A stretch of 64,000 bases of DNA from Lactifluus volemus (Eukaryota; Basidiomycota; Agaricomycetes; Russulales; Russulaceae), in contig WTXI01000016.1 in the NCBI GenBank assembly GCA_022376515.1, forward strand, positions 62,001 to 126,000, read 5' to 3'. The position numbers and the translations under genes are program-made. This document shows, piece by piece, positions 36,148-47,000 of the stretch; positions within the stretch are counted from its first letter, which is position 1; every line of letters starts with the position of its first letter. The notes under the pieces were generated by a model, which worked only from the letters and a program-made list of their open reading frames with translations, had not been told where the DNA came from and did not search any database.

Positions 36148-37199
36148 GCAGGGCAGTGGGCATGGCTAGAAAAAAAAACGAAAGCGAAAATATAGACTAG
36201 TAGATTACTTGCTCATGATCAATTTGTATTATTATAGCCTGTTTACGACTTCTGCTTCGACACGTCTACATCTGAAGGCACTGGTCATGATCGTAGTTAA
36301 GAAAAAGGTCCGGTCACCGATATCTTTGTGTTGCAGCTGATCCAGGATCGCTATCGGACGTGCGCCGGCGATCAAGCGTAGGACAACGTGATGATCTGGG
36401 TTCCGCCCGAGTTAGCCTTCTACGCAGGTTCCCGTTGCTGTGCGTAGCTTACGTCTTTTGCGTGATAAGCTTTTTTTGGCCTTCTCGATCGGCAAACATA
36501 CCAGTGGTTGGAAACTCGAGTATCAGAACAATTAACGCCACGGACGCTACGCGGTGAACCGGTGAATCAGTGACCTTTCACCCACCCACGCATTCTTGCT
36601 ACAAATTATCTGTGAAGTTGAGTGAAGTAGTGAACATTGTCTCAGACAAAATCACGTGACAGATTCGTCTTCAAAAAACGAAAGAGAGCTATCGTCATAA
36701 AATACGTGCTATGCAACGTCTTGGATACGCCGACCTGTGATCGTGTTGATTGGGGCCTCTCACGCGAGGAAAGTAGGAGGCTTTGGTACTGCAGCAAATG
36801 CCCGATTTTAGGGACAACAACACCGATCACGTCGATGGCAGAGAAAGGCAAGTTTTGCGCGATTCTCGTCGATTATAACGGTCCCCTTCAATTGTGTCAG
36901 TAATGATGAATGACCATCTGGCTCCTCTCCTCCTATAGTAGACTTTTCACGTGAGGTTGCAATGTCAGCCCCTCAACCATCTTGGTCAGTTCTCATTCAG
37001 CTCTGGCGGCCCCAACGAGCCCAGCGTAATTTAACTTTCAACCGCTTGATTACCGCGGTCCTAAGTAACATGCCCTTCGTTATTGTTAATTCAGTAACAT
37101 ATAAAAATGAAACAAAGTCCGCTGTTTCTTCCCATCAAAGATACAAAGTCCGTGTAAGGAGAAAGAAAATAACAGGCGCGAGTTTTTCTCAGTGTGATG
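36148..37199. other. Gene-free stretch between convergent Lro1 and the tetraspan gene
   Basis: About 1 kb with only short frames. A plus-strand frame starting at 36962 overlaps the 3' end of the minus-strand tetraspan gene and has no family features. Nothing else seen. Confidence 0.4.
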
Positions 37200-38093
37200 C
37201 TATGCGATCGAGTTTCCAAGATGATGGTGCCCGAAGGAGTGCGGCGTATCAATGTAGGGGTAAGGAGCAGCTTGAAGGGGAATATGGTCGTCGCGGTCGT
37301 CCTGCTTTACACCCGCGTATTTCGGGTTCGAGGTGGCGGGGACATTGTAGCTTACTGAAGTGGCGACTGGTGCGGGTCTCCACGTCTCGCTCCTTAATTG
37401 TTTCGCATAGGAGGAGACGATGTATGCGGCCCCTGGGATGGAGTTCTCGTCAGCGAGACTAGCGCGAGACAAGGTTTCTCTTATGAAAGGGAGGCGGGCA
37501 CTCACAGATTTGGATCCACAAACCAAGCACTATACCGACAATGACAGCCCACTTTCCAGCGTTGAACGAATTATTGCATATATCTTGGACTGCTTTCTCG
37601 GTTGAGCCATCAATGCAGCGCTCGATAAGAGTTTCGCGGGACGTGGAGAAGAAAGCCCAAAGGTAGAGGGCGGATAGGGCTATTTGCAGGATAACGGACC
37701 AAGAGAGATAAAAGGAGTAGGTTGCGAGTAAACGAGCCTTGCGGCCAAGCGTTCCGATAAGCCTGTAAATCAGGGTGTTAAAATTTCCTGAGCTCGAGCT
37801 TTGGGCTGGTATGAACAACACGTACCCGATGAAAGCTGTGAGTGCGAGGAGGGTGTGATATACACCATTGGCGATGAGCGCCCATTTGAACGTGTTTGGG
37901 TAATGGCCACCTGTTCAGAACAAGGGCCGCTGTTAAGACCAGCGAAAAGGGAGGTGGTGCATGACGTACGCATGCCCGAAAACGTATACCAGGTGGCGGC
38001 AGCTATCAGACTGCCGAAAACAAGTTGGACAAAGGAAATGAGGAGGGCACCGAGGCGCAGAGGTAAGCAGCACAAGAAATGACGGGCGGGCAT
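37200..38093 (-). CDS. Four-helix (tetraspan-like) membrane protein, unknown function
   Basis: Exons 38093-37970, 37910-37826, 37762-37506 and 37432-37200 join to 232 residues; the introns are 59-73 nt with GT-AG ends. Four hydrophobic segments are visible: LGALLISFVQLVFGSLIAAA, NGVYHTLLALTAFIG with the next exon, SWSVILQIALSALYLWAFF, and WAVIVGIVLGLWIQIW. A cysteine-containing loop (IERCIDGS to DICNNSF) lies between helices 3 and 4. The cytosol-like C-terminal tail of about 80 residues is polar and histidine-rich, ending GHHHLGNSIA. The short N-terminus is MPARHFLCC. I do not recognise a family name. The second intron is a multiple of three, so retention would add 21 residues in frame. Confidence 0.75.
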
Positions 38094-38749
38094 GATGCGG
38101 GATGCGAGTGGGTGGGAGGTTGAGTGAGGGGATGAAAGAGGGAGGGGTAATAGGTTGGAGAAGGCGGCAGAGGGTTTACTTATAGAGGGAGGAATGTGCC
38201 ACTTGTGCCTCTTCCTCGAGGTCAGCGGTTGCGATGACACCGCATTTGGGGCTTCCGATCAGAGGTTGGGGCGCTGCTACGTTCTGCGCCGAGGTGAACA
38301 GGAGGCGATAGCTTTGGTTATCAAATCACGCTTTTTGGACCGCGGCACCTCGCCATCCGGAGCCCTGCCCTGAGAACCAGCGCTGGAAAATTGAAGCGGT
38401 GCGAAGGCTCGCAGCAGTCGTATGGTCTTATTGAAACCCTAAACTTTTGCATAGCTCCGCAGTTGGCTTCCCTTCTTAAACAATATGGCCGCGGGATCAT
38501 TCTTGTAGCCGAGCGAGTGCTCTACCGATGTAATAGAAACGTATTTGCCCAACACGCCGCAGAAGGTGGAGTAACCGGCAATGGGCTAGCGTCACTATCG
38601 CATCTCAACTGGAAGCAAAAGCAGAACGAGAAATTAGAGAAGAATTTTTCGGCACGGAGAGGCGCTGCGCGGTGTCCCCGAGTAGCCAGCGAGGGCACTA
38701 CGGTGTCCCACGTTTTGCGCAGTTTTCAACATCATTGATATACACAGCC
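38094..38749. promoter_or_regulatory. Divergent promoter region
   Basis: 656 bases between the tetraspan ATG (minus) and the next ATG (plus). No TATA box is obvious, though ttgatatacac occurs just before the plus-strand start. No gene seen. Confidence 0.4.
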
Positions 38750-40298
38750 ATGCGCCTCCACAAAATCTCTTGTCTCATTCACTTATTCCTTTTCCTTCTC
38801 CTTGTCTTGGCATTTCATCGCTTCTTCATTAGATCTGGCACATCCTTTCACGCTGACGCGCTTCACTTTGTTGACACACTCTTGGACGAAGCTCTCCGTT
38901 TATCCTTAGCACTATCTGATCACGTCGACGCTCTCAACCACACTGCTGGACCTTCCTCTTTTGCGTCACACCGGCTTACTACTAGTAGTCCTGCCTCGGC
39001 TTCAATACCAGACACCCCAAATGGGTCAGCGGCGACACAGCTACTCTGCCAGATTCTACGCGGGAAGACCATGCTGTTGGTCGGCCCCCACGAGACGTTG
39101 TATCAGCTGCACTCCTTCCTCCTCACGGCCTTATGGCCAGGACTGACATCATCCACCGCCAGCGCATCATCTTGTCCCGGCGGTCCGTCTTCATGTCCTC
39201 TCCACCCCCTCTGCCATCCATTATCCCGCCGGTCATCATCCAATTCTGGACCGCTCACTCCAGCCGACGTCGTCAAAACGAACACGAGCCTGATGCGTTT
39301 CATCCATTCCACCCATCTGAACCCTTCTCCGGCTCCACGCGGAGACCCTTGGTTGACCCTGCCTTCCGTCGACCCTCGCACGGGCGTGCGCATCGTCGAC
39401 TCCCGCTGGGTCCGCTACGCTTCCTCATCCAAAATTAACATTCTCGTCCTCAACCGCGCCCCACTTTCCGCCCCCGCATGGAGCTACTACTACAATAACG
39501 TCTCTGCTCCGGCGAGCGACTGGTCTTGGCTCTCCACTCTCGGCCACCTCGAGAAACAACACGCCGAGTCGGAAACGCAGACTCTCTCCGAGCCTTTCTT
39601 CGCCCATGTACTCTCTCGTCTCGACCACCACCATCGACTCGGACCTCCCCTCGCCGCTCGGTCGGGTTCTCGGCCCACGCGCGCGCGGAGGCTACTGTTG
39701 TTGAGCGCTGCGCTGCATTCTACCGTCAGCACCTTCTTGCCCTCTCTGCTCTCGACTCTGAGTCAGCTACGCGAGCACGCCGGCCATCGCGCCATCCTGG
39801 GGAAAAAGCCAGTTCTATGGTATGGGAGCTGGTATCTGCCCATCTCGTGTGCACCCGAATCCATCTCGGTTTTCTCCTCTGAGAATGACCCTCGTCGTCT
39901 TTTGGTACGCTTGCTTGCTGAAGCAGAGGCAAAGGACAATCCCTGGAGCGCGTATTACAACGCGCAAGGTTGGTTTTTTTGGAAAGCTGGGCGTACTAAG
40001 TTTGTCTCATGCCATCAGTATACATGCACGACAGACTTCTGGCGAGGCTTCTGCCAGCGTATGGCATTGATTACATCTCCTCGTTGTCCACGGCCATCCC
40101 GCCAGAGGTAGAGCAGAAAGACGCACAAGGTGACCACCTTCTCTACGCCCCCCACTTCCATTCTTAATCAGCTGCATAGTCAAGGACTGGTATTGTATTA
40201 AACACGTCTTCGAGACGCCCCGAGGAGCTTTGATGGGACAGAAATTTTTGGGAGACTTCGTTGACACTCTGAGCTCGTGGGGATGGGGCAACGTTTAA
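38750..40298 (+). CDS. Signal-anchored lumenal protein, possibly PC-esterase/CAS1-like
   Basis: Exons 38750-39968, 40019-40129 and 40180-40298 give 482 residues; introns are 50 nt each with GT-AG ends. The N-terminus MRLHKISCLIHLFLFLLLVL is a signal anchor, so the rest probably faces the Golgi lumen or cell surface. The segment LLCQILRGKTMLLVGPHETL resembles the block I region of SGNH/PC-esterase proteins (a core such as LLFVGDS), but the catalytic serine of GDS is not present here; it reads VGPHE. Later conserved-looking pieces are KPVLWYGSWYLP, YLHDRLLARLL-like residues just after the first intron, and KDWYCIKHVFETPRGALMGQ. Cysteine pairs support a lumenal fold. Function is uncertain. It converges on the PinX1 gene with a 108-base gap. 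Confidence 0.6.
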
Positions 40299-40406
40299 AC
40301 AACCTTCTTTACTTTTCACAGCTGTAAATGATGCAGATGCAGAGCAAATAAATTATAGTGCCATATCTATTGACCAGAATGGGAAGGGTATCGCGGGGAG
40401 TGCCCA

Positions 40407-41995
40407 CTATTCTTCAAGTTCGCGGTGTTTCCCAGATTTTCGATCCTTATCCCGCTTCTTCCGCTTTTTGGTTGCTATATCCTCTGTACTCGGGGCACCT
40501 TCTAACCGACTATCGAGGGCCTCGGCCTTACGATGTTTTTTTCTTCTTTTGGGACCCCCGTCCGGTGTCTCGTCAACAGGCCCGTCCACGACCTCACCGT
40601 TTAATTGGCTGCCAGCAGCCGTAATGCTCTTCCCTTCTGCTTTCCTCCTTCTCCGCTCTTCTTTCGCCTTTCGTTTCTCCTCCGCACGTTTCTTCTCATC
40701 CTTCTTCCTTCGATCTTCCTCGTCACAATCAGTAGCATCATGCCGCGGCGTCGTGTCAGGAGCGACTTGGCCCAACGCAAACATAGCCGCGAACCTCGAC
40801 GAGGAGCCGATCCCCCCACACGCTTGCTCACTCGAACAAGTCGTCTCTGTCGGCAACGATCGCGACGCGCCCAAACCAGCACGAGGCAGGCCAACATCAT
40901 CGTTCTGAACAGCAGCTGTGGGCTTCTGCTGCTGCTGGGCCTTGGCACTAAGTTTCGCCTTGAAATAATCGCCGACAGACTGTGTAGATGTCGTCAAGAT
41001 CTGTAACTGATCCTGTGCTTCTGCGGTTGTTGTTGTGGGGAGTGAAGAGGATGGAGAAGTAGCGGTGAATGCGGCGGGGGAGGATGACGAAGACGAGGAC
41101 GCCGGAATGCCAAGGATCTCTGCGAGGGCTGTCGAGTTGGACGCCACCATCCGCTTGGCGGCTATGATTCGAGCGCGATGTGTGCGTGGACTATAAGCAA
41201 GCAGCCCAGATAAGTGAGTCAACCACAAGACGAAATTTTGAGTGAACGTACGGGGCGCGGATCGGGAGAGCCTGAGGAACGACATTGGTAGGTGTAGCCG
41301 CACTCACAACCATCGGTAGCGCAGATTGAGATGACGCTTCAGCTTCATGAGCCACGTCTGACACAGGCTGGCCATCGTCATTTCTTGATTTTCTTCGTTT
41401 CTTGCGTTTCTTCTTGTCCTCCAACCTTTCCTTGTCAATAGTCTCATCCTCCTCCTCTCTCTCCACGACCTTGCGCTTCTTCCCTTTTTCCCTTTTCTTA
41501 TCCTTCTTCGTCGTTGTGCTCTCGCCGTTCGACTCATCTATCGCGACCACCTCTTCCACCTCTCCTCCCTCGTTCGCTTTATGGAATGATCCCATACCCG
41601 ACGTCTCCACAGTGGTCTCATTGTTCAACCTACGCAACACGTTCTCAAAGTCGCGGTTCTGTCTCCACGCGATGCCATCAGGGTCGTTCTGGTGTTGCAT
41701 ACCGATACCGAGCATGTCCAGCTTCTGCGTCGCCTTGAGCGCGTTCGTACGTCCCTCACCCGACGCTCCGAGTCCCTTGGATGCGTCCCATCCGAATTTG
41801 GCAAGGTAGGCCTGTCCGAAGCGACTGGCATCTATTTTTTTTTCGAAAAGGAAGAAGGATGAATGAGTGCTAGAACTTTGTTTTCTTTCTGGGGGAAGGT
41901 GAAAGTAAAGGATGAGCTTACTTACCATCTGCCCACGAGAGGTTACGCGGGTCATTGCCGATGCGCTGCTTGACTTTCCTACCTGCGAGCCCCAT
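40407..41995 (-). CDS. PXR1: PinX1/Pxr1 G-patch protein
   Basis: Nucleolar G-patch protein that helps rRNA/snoRNA processing and, in some fungi and animals, restrains telomerase. Exons 41995-41926, 41831-41252 and 41190-40407 give 477 residues. The start MGLAGRKVKQRIGNDPRNLSW is the family signature. The G-patch follows: RFGQAYLAKFGWDASKGLG. Then comes MQHQNDPDGIAWRQNRDFENVL. The rest is long lysine/glutamate-rich disorder, with KKDKKREKGKKRKV and KKRKKRRKSRN basic blocks suiting nucleolar retention, and a serine-rich stretch. A second conserved block, RARIIAAKRMVASNSTALAEILGI, opens exon 3. All splice sites are GT-AG and the frame is intact. Its ATG is 113 bases from the stop of the upstream SHD gene. 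Confidence 0.93.
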
Positions 41996-42107
41996 GAGGG
42001 AACTTCAGGGAAGAGATCCAAGAAATGAAAAATGTGATGATGTAATCAAATATACTATTAACTTATTAAAAAAGCTGAATTACAGGAATTCGATTGCACA
42101 AATAAAG

Positions 42108-43128
42108 TCAACTTGTTTTTTCCTTTTTTCCTTTTTTGTTTGCACCAAAAAAAGTGAAAAAGTGAAAAAGCTTTTGCACAATTTCCTTTTGGTCTTGTTG
42201 TTGGGAGCGGGGAGGTGCAGTCGTATCCTGCGATGACTTATATCTGGAGGAAGGATATGGGTCGCGATCGGACAGAGGTTCGTTTTGGCCTGTCTCTCTG
42301 AAGGGATCATCTCCCCACCGCCCTATCGCAGGTGGATTGTAGTCATCTTGGCTACGACGGGGACGCGCGCTACCGTTGGAAGCGTCTCTTTCTTCGGAGG
42401 TACGGGGTACTGGGGGCTCTCTGTCACTTTCGCGTGGAGCTGTGGGAAAGTCAGGAGAAGGAAAATCATCTGGAGAGGTTATAGAGATGTCTGGAGGCTG
42501 CGAAGAGATGAAAAGGGAGGAAGTTAAAGAGGAGGTGAATGAATAATGATAACAAACCTCTTGCTTGAACTCTGGGTAGCGGCGAACGAGTTCATGATAC
42601 ACGTCGCCGGACAGATCTTGGAATCGGTTTGTTGGGAGAGAGGCGAGCTTCTGACGAGCTTGATTTCGTTTTGGATGAAACTCCTCGCGGACGGGGAGAA
42701 AGGGAACTAAAGATTGGGTGGTGAATTACGGCATCGAAACGAGGACAACAACGAACGCTGATTTGTCTCTGCCTTTCGTCTGGTCAGTTCATCGTAGACA
42801 TCTGTTGACACTTCCTGGAACTGCTCGCGGGTGAGTCTTGTGAGTTTCTGTCGGTCAGTTGAAAAATTTGGTTGTTCTAGAACAAGGATGAGAGAAGGAT
42901 TGGTGGATGTGATAAAAAGAGGACCGGACCATTTGCAAGGTATGAGGCGAGATATGCGCTGAGTTCTTCATAAATTATGCGCGCGGTGAGATGCGGTTCG
43001 AGGGGAGGAGATGAGGTTGAAGATGTGTCCGTAAGAGGTTTATAAGATTCTGTACGATAGTTTGAAATCCCCAAGAAAGTGGTATTTGTAGGAGAAGGAG
43101 CTCTTGTACTTGTTGTGGGTCTCTTCAT
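42108..43128 (-). CDS. Truncated Spa2-homology-domain (SHD) protein, copy 1
   Basis: Spa2-type proteins organise the polarisome at growing tips. This copy contains only the SHD region. Exons 43128-42925, 42847-42757, 42706-42558 and 42497-42108 give 277 residues. Motifs: NYRTESYKPL, LTARIIYEELSAYLASYLAN, then repeat 1 KLTRLTREQFQEVSTDVYDE and repeat 2 FLPVREEFHPKRNQARQKLA with RFQDLSGDVYHELVRRYPEF. After a polar stretch (SPDDFPSPDF, PRTSEERDASNG) the frame ends in a short basic tail, GANKKGKKEKTS. The coiled coil and C-terminal half of a full Spa2 are missing. The first donor (GTCCTC at 42924-42919) is weak. Introns are 50-77 nt. It lies in tandem with copy 2 and shares near-identical DNA with it. 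Confidence 0.75.
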
Positions 43129-43771
43129 GGTGGAGTGAATATACGCGCGACTTGGCTTTTTTTTTGGGTAGGCGCTCTATTCCCCAGGAACGTTGTTCGC
43201 CAACTACCGAGGTTATACACATCCCTGATGGGGGATAGTGTGGAACCAGGACCCTTCACACAGGGCAGCTATTGTATCCTCCTACCCACTAAAACCACAT
43301 AATTGTTGAGCCAGTTATATGGGGGTTCCCAATCTTGTCTTAGGATTTAATCCCAGGTGTGGGCTACCATGATAGTACGAACTTCTTTGTGGTGGCTGCG
43401 GTCAGTGCAATACTGTACCTGTGTAGCATAGATGGTGCCAGGTATTATTTGCGGACAATGTCATTTATGGGTGATATATCATTCAAAGTTCATGGTTCAT
43501 GGTTGGTGGGGGGGGAGCGATAGTATTTCGAGAGCAGAGGTTCACTCTTTTGGCCATCCTTGCCGGTCAAACCGTGGGAAAACTCGTGGTCAGAGCTCCA
43601 TGCCGCATGTTATCGAGCTCCTTCTGAAGTGCCAACATTGCAGCACTTTGCTCTTCGGCCTGCTACCTCGCAAACCGGTTTCCCTTCCTACCTGGACCGC
43701 AATCTCTATTGTCTAACATTTCTTGGAATGTAAGGTGACAAAACATTGACTTAAACGATCGAGGAATAAGG
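43129..43771. other. Spacer between the two SHD copies
   Basis: About 640 bases with no recognised gene. It would include the copy 1 promoter and the relic end of copy 2. Confidence 0.4.
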
Positions 43772-45509
43772 TCAGCACGGTAAACATACCCGGCGAAACT
43801 TGTCAAGCTCCTCCTCCAATTGCTTGACACGCCGATCCAACTGTTCGTGCTGACGTGCGTGTACGTTACCACCCTCAAGCTCGCGTTCGAGACCAGCGAT
43901 GTGGGTTTGCATCGTAGCTATTCGGAATTCGGAATTCGGAATCTCGCCGTATCCTCTCGTGGTCATCCTCGTTGAGAGCAGCACTCGCTCTACCGTACCC
44001 ACAACCAATCTGGTCGAACTGCCCCTTGCGAGCCCAAAGGACATCTTATCATAATAATCGTCACTGTGTGCACCGCCATCAGTGTCGGGATCTTGACCCA
44101 AACGCCTTTCCAAGGCGTCGAGGCCACCATAAGGAACTTCGATATCTTCCTCTGCTATGGTGCTCTTGTTGGAAGTGATGAGACCGCTAGTGGCAGTCGC
44201 GCTTTGGGGATTGGCTGTGTTGGTCGAGTCACTACCGCTCGCAACGCTCGGACGGGCGGCGAGGTCTTTCTGTTGAAAGCGGGGAGGTGCAGTCGTATTA
44301 TGCGATAGCTTGCATCTGGAGGAAAGATATGTGTCACGATCATAGTCGTCTTGGCTACGAGGGGCACGCGCGCCACCGTTGGGAGCGTCTCTTCCTTCGG
44401 AATTACGGGGGAAACGGAGGGGTACTGGGGGCTGTGTCACGTTCGCGTGGGGCAGCGGGAAAGGGAGAAGGAAAATCACAGGCCAAGGGTGAAAATGGGC
44501 AGGAGCGGACACGAAAGGGGGAGCGGGAGGACAACAGGACGACTCTTTCGAGTCTCGTTTTGTTATTGTTTATGACCTCTAGGTTAGACTAAAAGTGCTA
44601 GTTTAGAGGGGAACTACCAGACTAAAAGAGTGATTTCGATCTTGGCCTCGAGAGCGGCCGCTCGATATAAATGTGGGCGCGGGACCAAGTCCTCTGCGCG
44701 TGAGGCTATTCTAACTAAATAAAAGAAAGTCTGAGTGAAAATGAATGGGTATCGTAAGTAACGGCTATGGGCGATCGTTGTCCACGCCGGCGGGTCCTCA
44801 GGTGCCGTAGACGCTGGCTATCCCGTCCTTGGCATCCCTTTGCGCTGGGCGCCGTTCTCGGCCGCCAGCCTTCTTCCCGCGTCCTCGTAATCCCTCAACA
44901 GATGTCTGGAAGCTGCGAAGAGATGAAAAAGGGGGAGGTTAAAGATGAGGTAAAAGAATAATGATAACATACCTCTTCCTTGAACTCTGGATAGCGGCGA
45001 ACGAGTTCATGATACACGTCGCCGGATAAATCTTGGAATCGGTGTTTTGGGAGGGTGGCAAGCTTCAGACGAGCTTGGTTTCGTTTTGGATGAAACTCCT
45101 CGCAGATGGGGAGAAAGGGGACTAAGATTGGGTGGTGAATTACGGTATCGAAACGAAGACAACGACGAACGCTGATTTGTCTCCGTCTTTCGTCTGGTCA
45201 GTTCATTGTAGACATCTGTTAACAGTTCCTGGAACTGCTGGCGGGTGAGTCTTGTGAGTTTCGGTCGGGCAGTTGAACGAAATTTTGGTTGTTCTAGACA
45301 ATGGATGAGAGAAGGATTGGTAGATGTGATAAAAAGAGGATCGGACCATTGGCAAGGTATGAGGCGAGATATGCGCTGAGCTCTTCATAAATTATGCGCG
45401 CGGTGAGAGACGAGAATAAGAATTTGTCCCTAAGAGGTTTATAGGATTCTGTACGATGAATCAAAAACATGCGCGACTTACTTGTAATGGAAGCCGGACT
45501 TGAAGTCAA
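43772..45509 (-). pseudogene. Spa2-homology-domain gene, copy 2 (decayed)
   Basis: A second, partly degraded copy of the same gene. The upstream part (45509 down to about 44945) matches copy 1: YKPLRDK, LTARIIYEELSAYLASYLAN, KLTRLTRQQFQEL, CEEFHPKRNQARLKLA, RYPEF. The intron after LANGP has lost both ends relative to copy 1: the donor GT became AT at 45341-45340 and the acceptor AG became CG at 45263-45262. Exon 4 is split by about 420 bases of unrelated DNA (44481-44899), giving an early TGA. Beyond it the homology resumes (44480-44275) and continues farther than copy 1, into a region with RQHEQLDRRVKQLEEELDKF coiled coil that ends at 43772. So this copy keeps more of the ancestral gene but cannot be expressed as one chain. 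Confidence 0.7.
44481..44899. other. Unrelated insertion within SHD copy 2
   Basis: Alignment by eye of the two copies shows matching DNA up to about 44480 and again from about 44900. Copy 1 has only about 25 bases between the same points. No clear terminal inverted repeat or target duplication was seen. Confidence 0.5.
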
Positions 45510-45527
45510 GAGTACAAACAGCCGGAA

Positions 45528-47000
45528 TCAAATAAAGCCATCGCAAGTTGAAGAAAGATCACGTACGAGACGCACAGTGTGACCCGCTACTTCTCGTTCA
45601 GTTATGAACGGGGTAAACGCCTCACCAATACTGCCTCCATCAAAATACTGAATCTCCAGCAGATTTGGAAAAAGTTCCAGAGGCTTTTCTCCACCTTCAG
45701 AACATAGAGAAAGGGAGAGTTCCCCAGCGAGTATGCTTGACACGCGCAGTGTTTTCACAGTACTGAACGTTCTGAAAAGTTCGCGCCACTGTGTTCGGGT
45801 GACCTGATAATCCTGATTGGGCCACTCTGGTGATTGCCCTATACGGTCGAGTACGAGGTTCTCCAGGACAGAGAGCGTAGGTGAAAGTGTACCGAATACC
45901 TGGACCACGGACGACACCTGCCAATCGAGGTGTAGGCACCCGATCCGCAAACGTAGAAAGGGGGGATGTTGCCACCCACTCTGATTAGAGACCGCCATTA
46001 GATCAACGACATCTCTACCGAAAGTGATCTGGACAGCGCTAAACTTGAAGTTCTCTGATGTCTGCATGAATTGCTGGAGGCGTGGAACAGCCTGAGTGAA
46101 TGTGAGTTGATTGGAAAACTGGACATCGAGTACATCGAGGACAGGGGCGCTGATCCGAGTAACAAGGCCTTCAAGGTAAGCGCTGAGACCTCGAAACGAT
46201 ACGAGGTGAAGGTGAAGAAGGAATTGAGTCTCGACCGGGGTATTCGATGGCTGCGTTTCAACATCACTGCTTGGAGGCAAGCGAAAATGAATCACAAGAG
46301 TCTCAAGTTGGGGCATGAGTAGAATTCGAGTGCGTATATAACTTGGGGGGAAGGAGGAGGATGTCGGGATATCAATAAGTTCGAGATTGACGAGAGTCGC
46401 GGTATTCGTGAGTAAGGGATATCCAATTGAAGCCGTCCAAAGGTGGCGTAAATTAGGAGCTTGAAACGTTCCAGGAAAGACCAGGCGTGTAGAACCATCA
46501 GCTCGAGACCTGATACATATGCGTTCCAGAACTGGGAACACCTTATCTATGGCCGTGATCAATTTCCCCAAGTTTGAGGCGAGGGCAATACGTCGGACGC
46601 GGTCATGACAACGCGAGAGCGAGAGCAGCACACCCTCTTCATCTTCTTCTGTCATCTCGCGATCATCCTTGTTGTAAAAGATGGTGAGTGGTAAGGGCGG
46701 CGAATGTGCTAGCATCTCTGCTACAGGCACACCATAGGTGCAGAGTAGATGCAGATCTAGTTGAACTTGTGAGGCAAAAATGAGGGAGCGCCACCCTCTG
46801 GAAACGTGTGCTAGCTTGTACCACCAACGTTGGCGGTCCCACTTGCGGACAAACCGGTCATTCTCTTCTTCTTCTTCTTCGCCCCTGATATCGAGCCGAT
46901 AGATTTTAAATACGTTGAGAAGGACGTCATCATTGAGCATATGGATAGGTGAGTGTGGTTTGATGCCTGCCACTGTGGACTCTGTTGGTAGTTGGTGCAC
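45528..47000 (-). CDS. F-box protein
   Basis: Single-exon gene of 490 residues. The F-box-like segment is at the N-terminus (HMLNDDVLLNVFKIYRLDIR), interrupted by an acidic run of glutamates, then WWYKLAHVSRGWRSLIFASQ. It is followed by LDLHLLCTYGVPVAEMLAHS and PPLPLTIFY, a combination common in large mushroom F-box families. The remainder shows leucine-rich, weakly repeated strands (for example LRHLWTASIGYPLLTNT, LEVLDVQ-like blocks) that probably form a substrate-binding solenoid. Such proteins are expected to link an SCF ubiquitin ligase to unknown targets. The frame is complete and uninterrupted. The start is the first ATG, before PTESTVAGIKPHSP. Confidence 0.85.
   Translation of the reverse strand: MHQLPTESTVAGIKPHSPIHMLNDDVLLNVFKIYRLDIRGEEEEEENDRFVRKWDRQRWWYKLAHVSRGWRSLIFASQVQLDLHLLCTYGVPVAEMLAHSPPLPLTIFYNKDDREMTEEDEEGVLLSLSRCHDRVRRIALASNLGKLITAIDKVFPVLERICIRSRADGSTRLVFPGTFQAPNLRHLWTASIGYPLLTNTATLVNLELIDIPTSSSFPPSYIRTRILLMPQLETLVIHFRLPPSSDVETQPSNTPVETQFLLHLHLVSFRGLSAYLEGLVTRISAPVLDVLDVQFSNQLTFTQAVPRLQQFMQTSENFKFSAVQITFGRDVVDLMAVSNQSGWQHPPFLRLRIGCLHLDWQVSSVVQVFGTLSPTLSVLENLVLDRIGQSPEWPNQDYQVTRTQWRELFRTFSTVKTLRVSSILAGELSLSLCSEGGEKPLELFPNLLEIQYFDGGSIGEAFTPFITEREVAGHTVRLVRDLSSTCDGFI

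Noticed and set aside
44641..44665. Adjacent XhoI and NotI sites suggesting vector or adaptor sequence
   Set aside because: Flanks do not resemble a polylinker I recognise; such sites can occur by chance. A vector screen would settle it.
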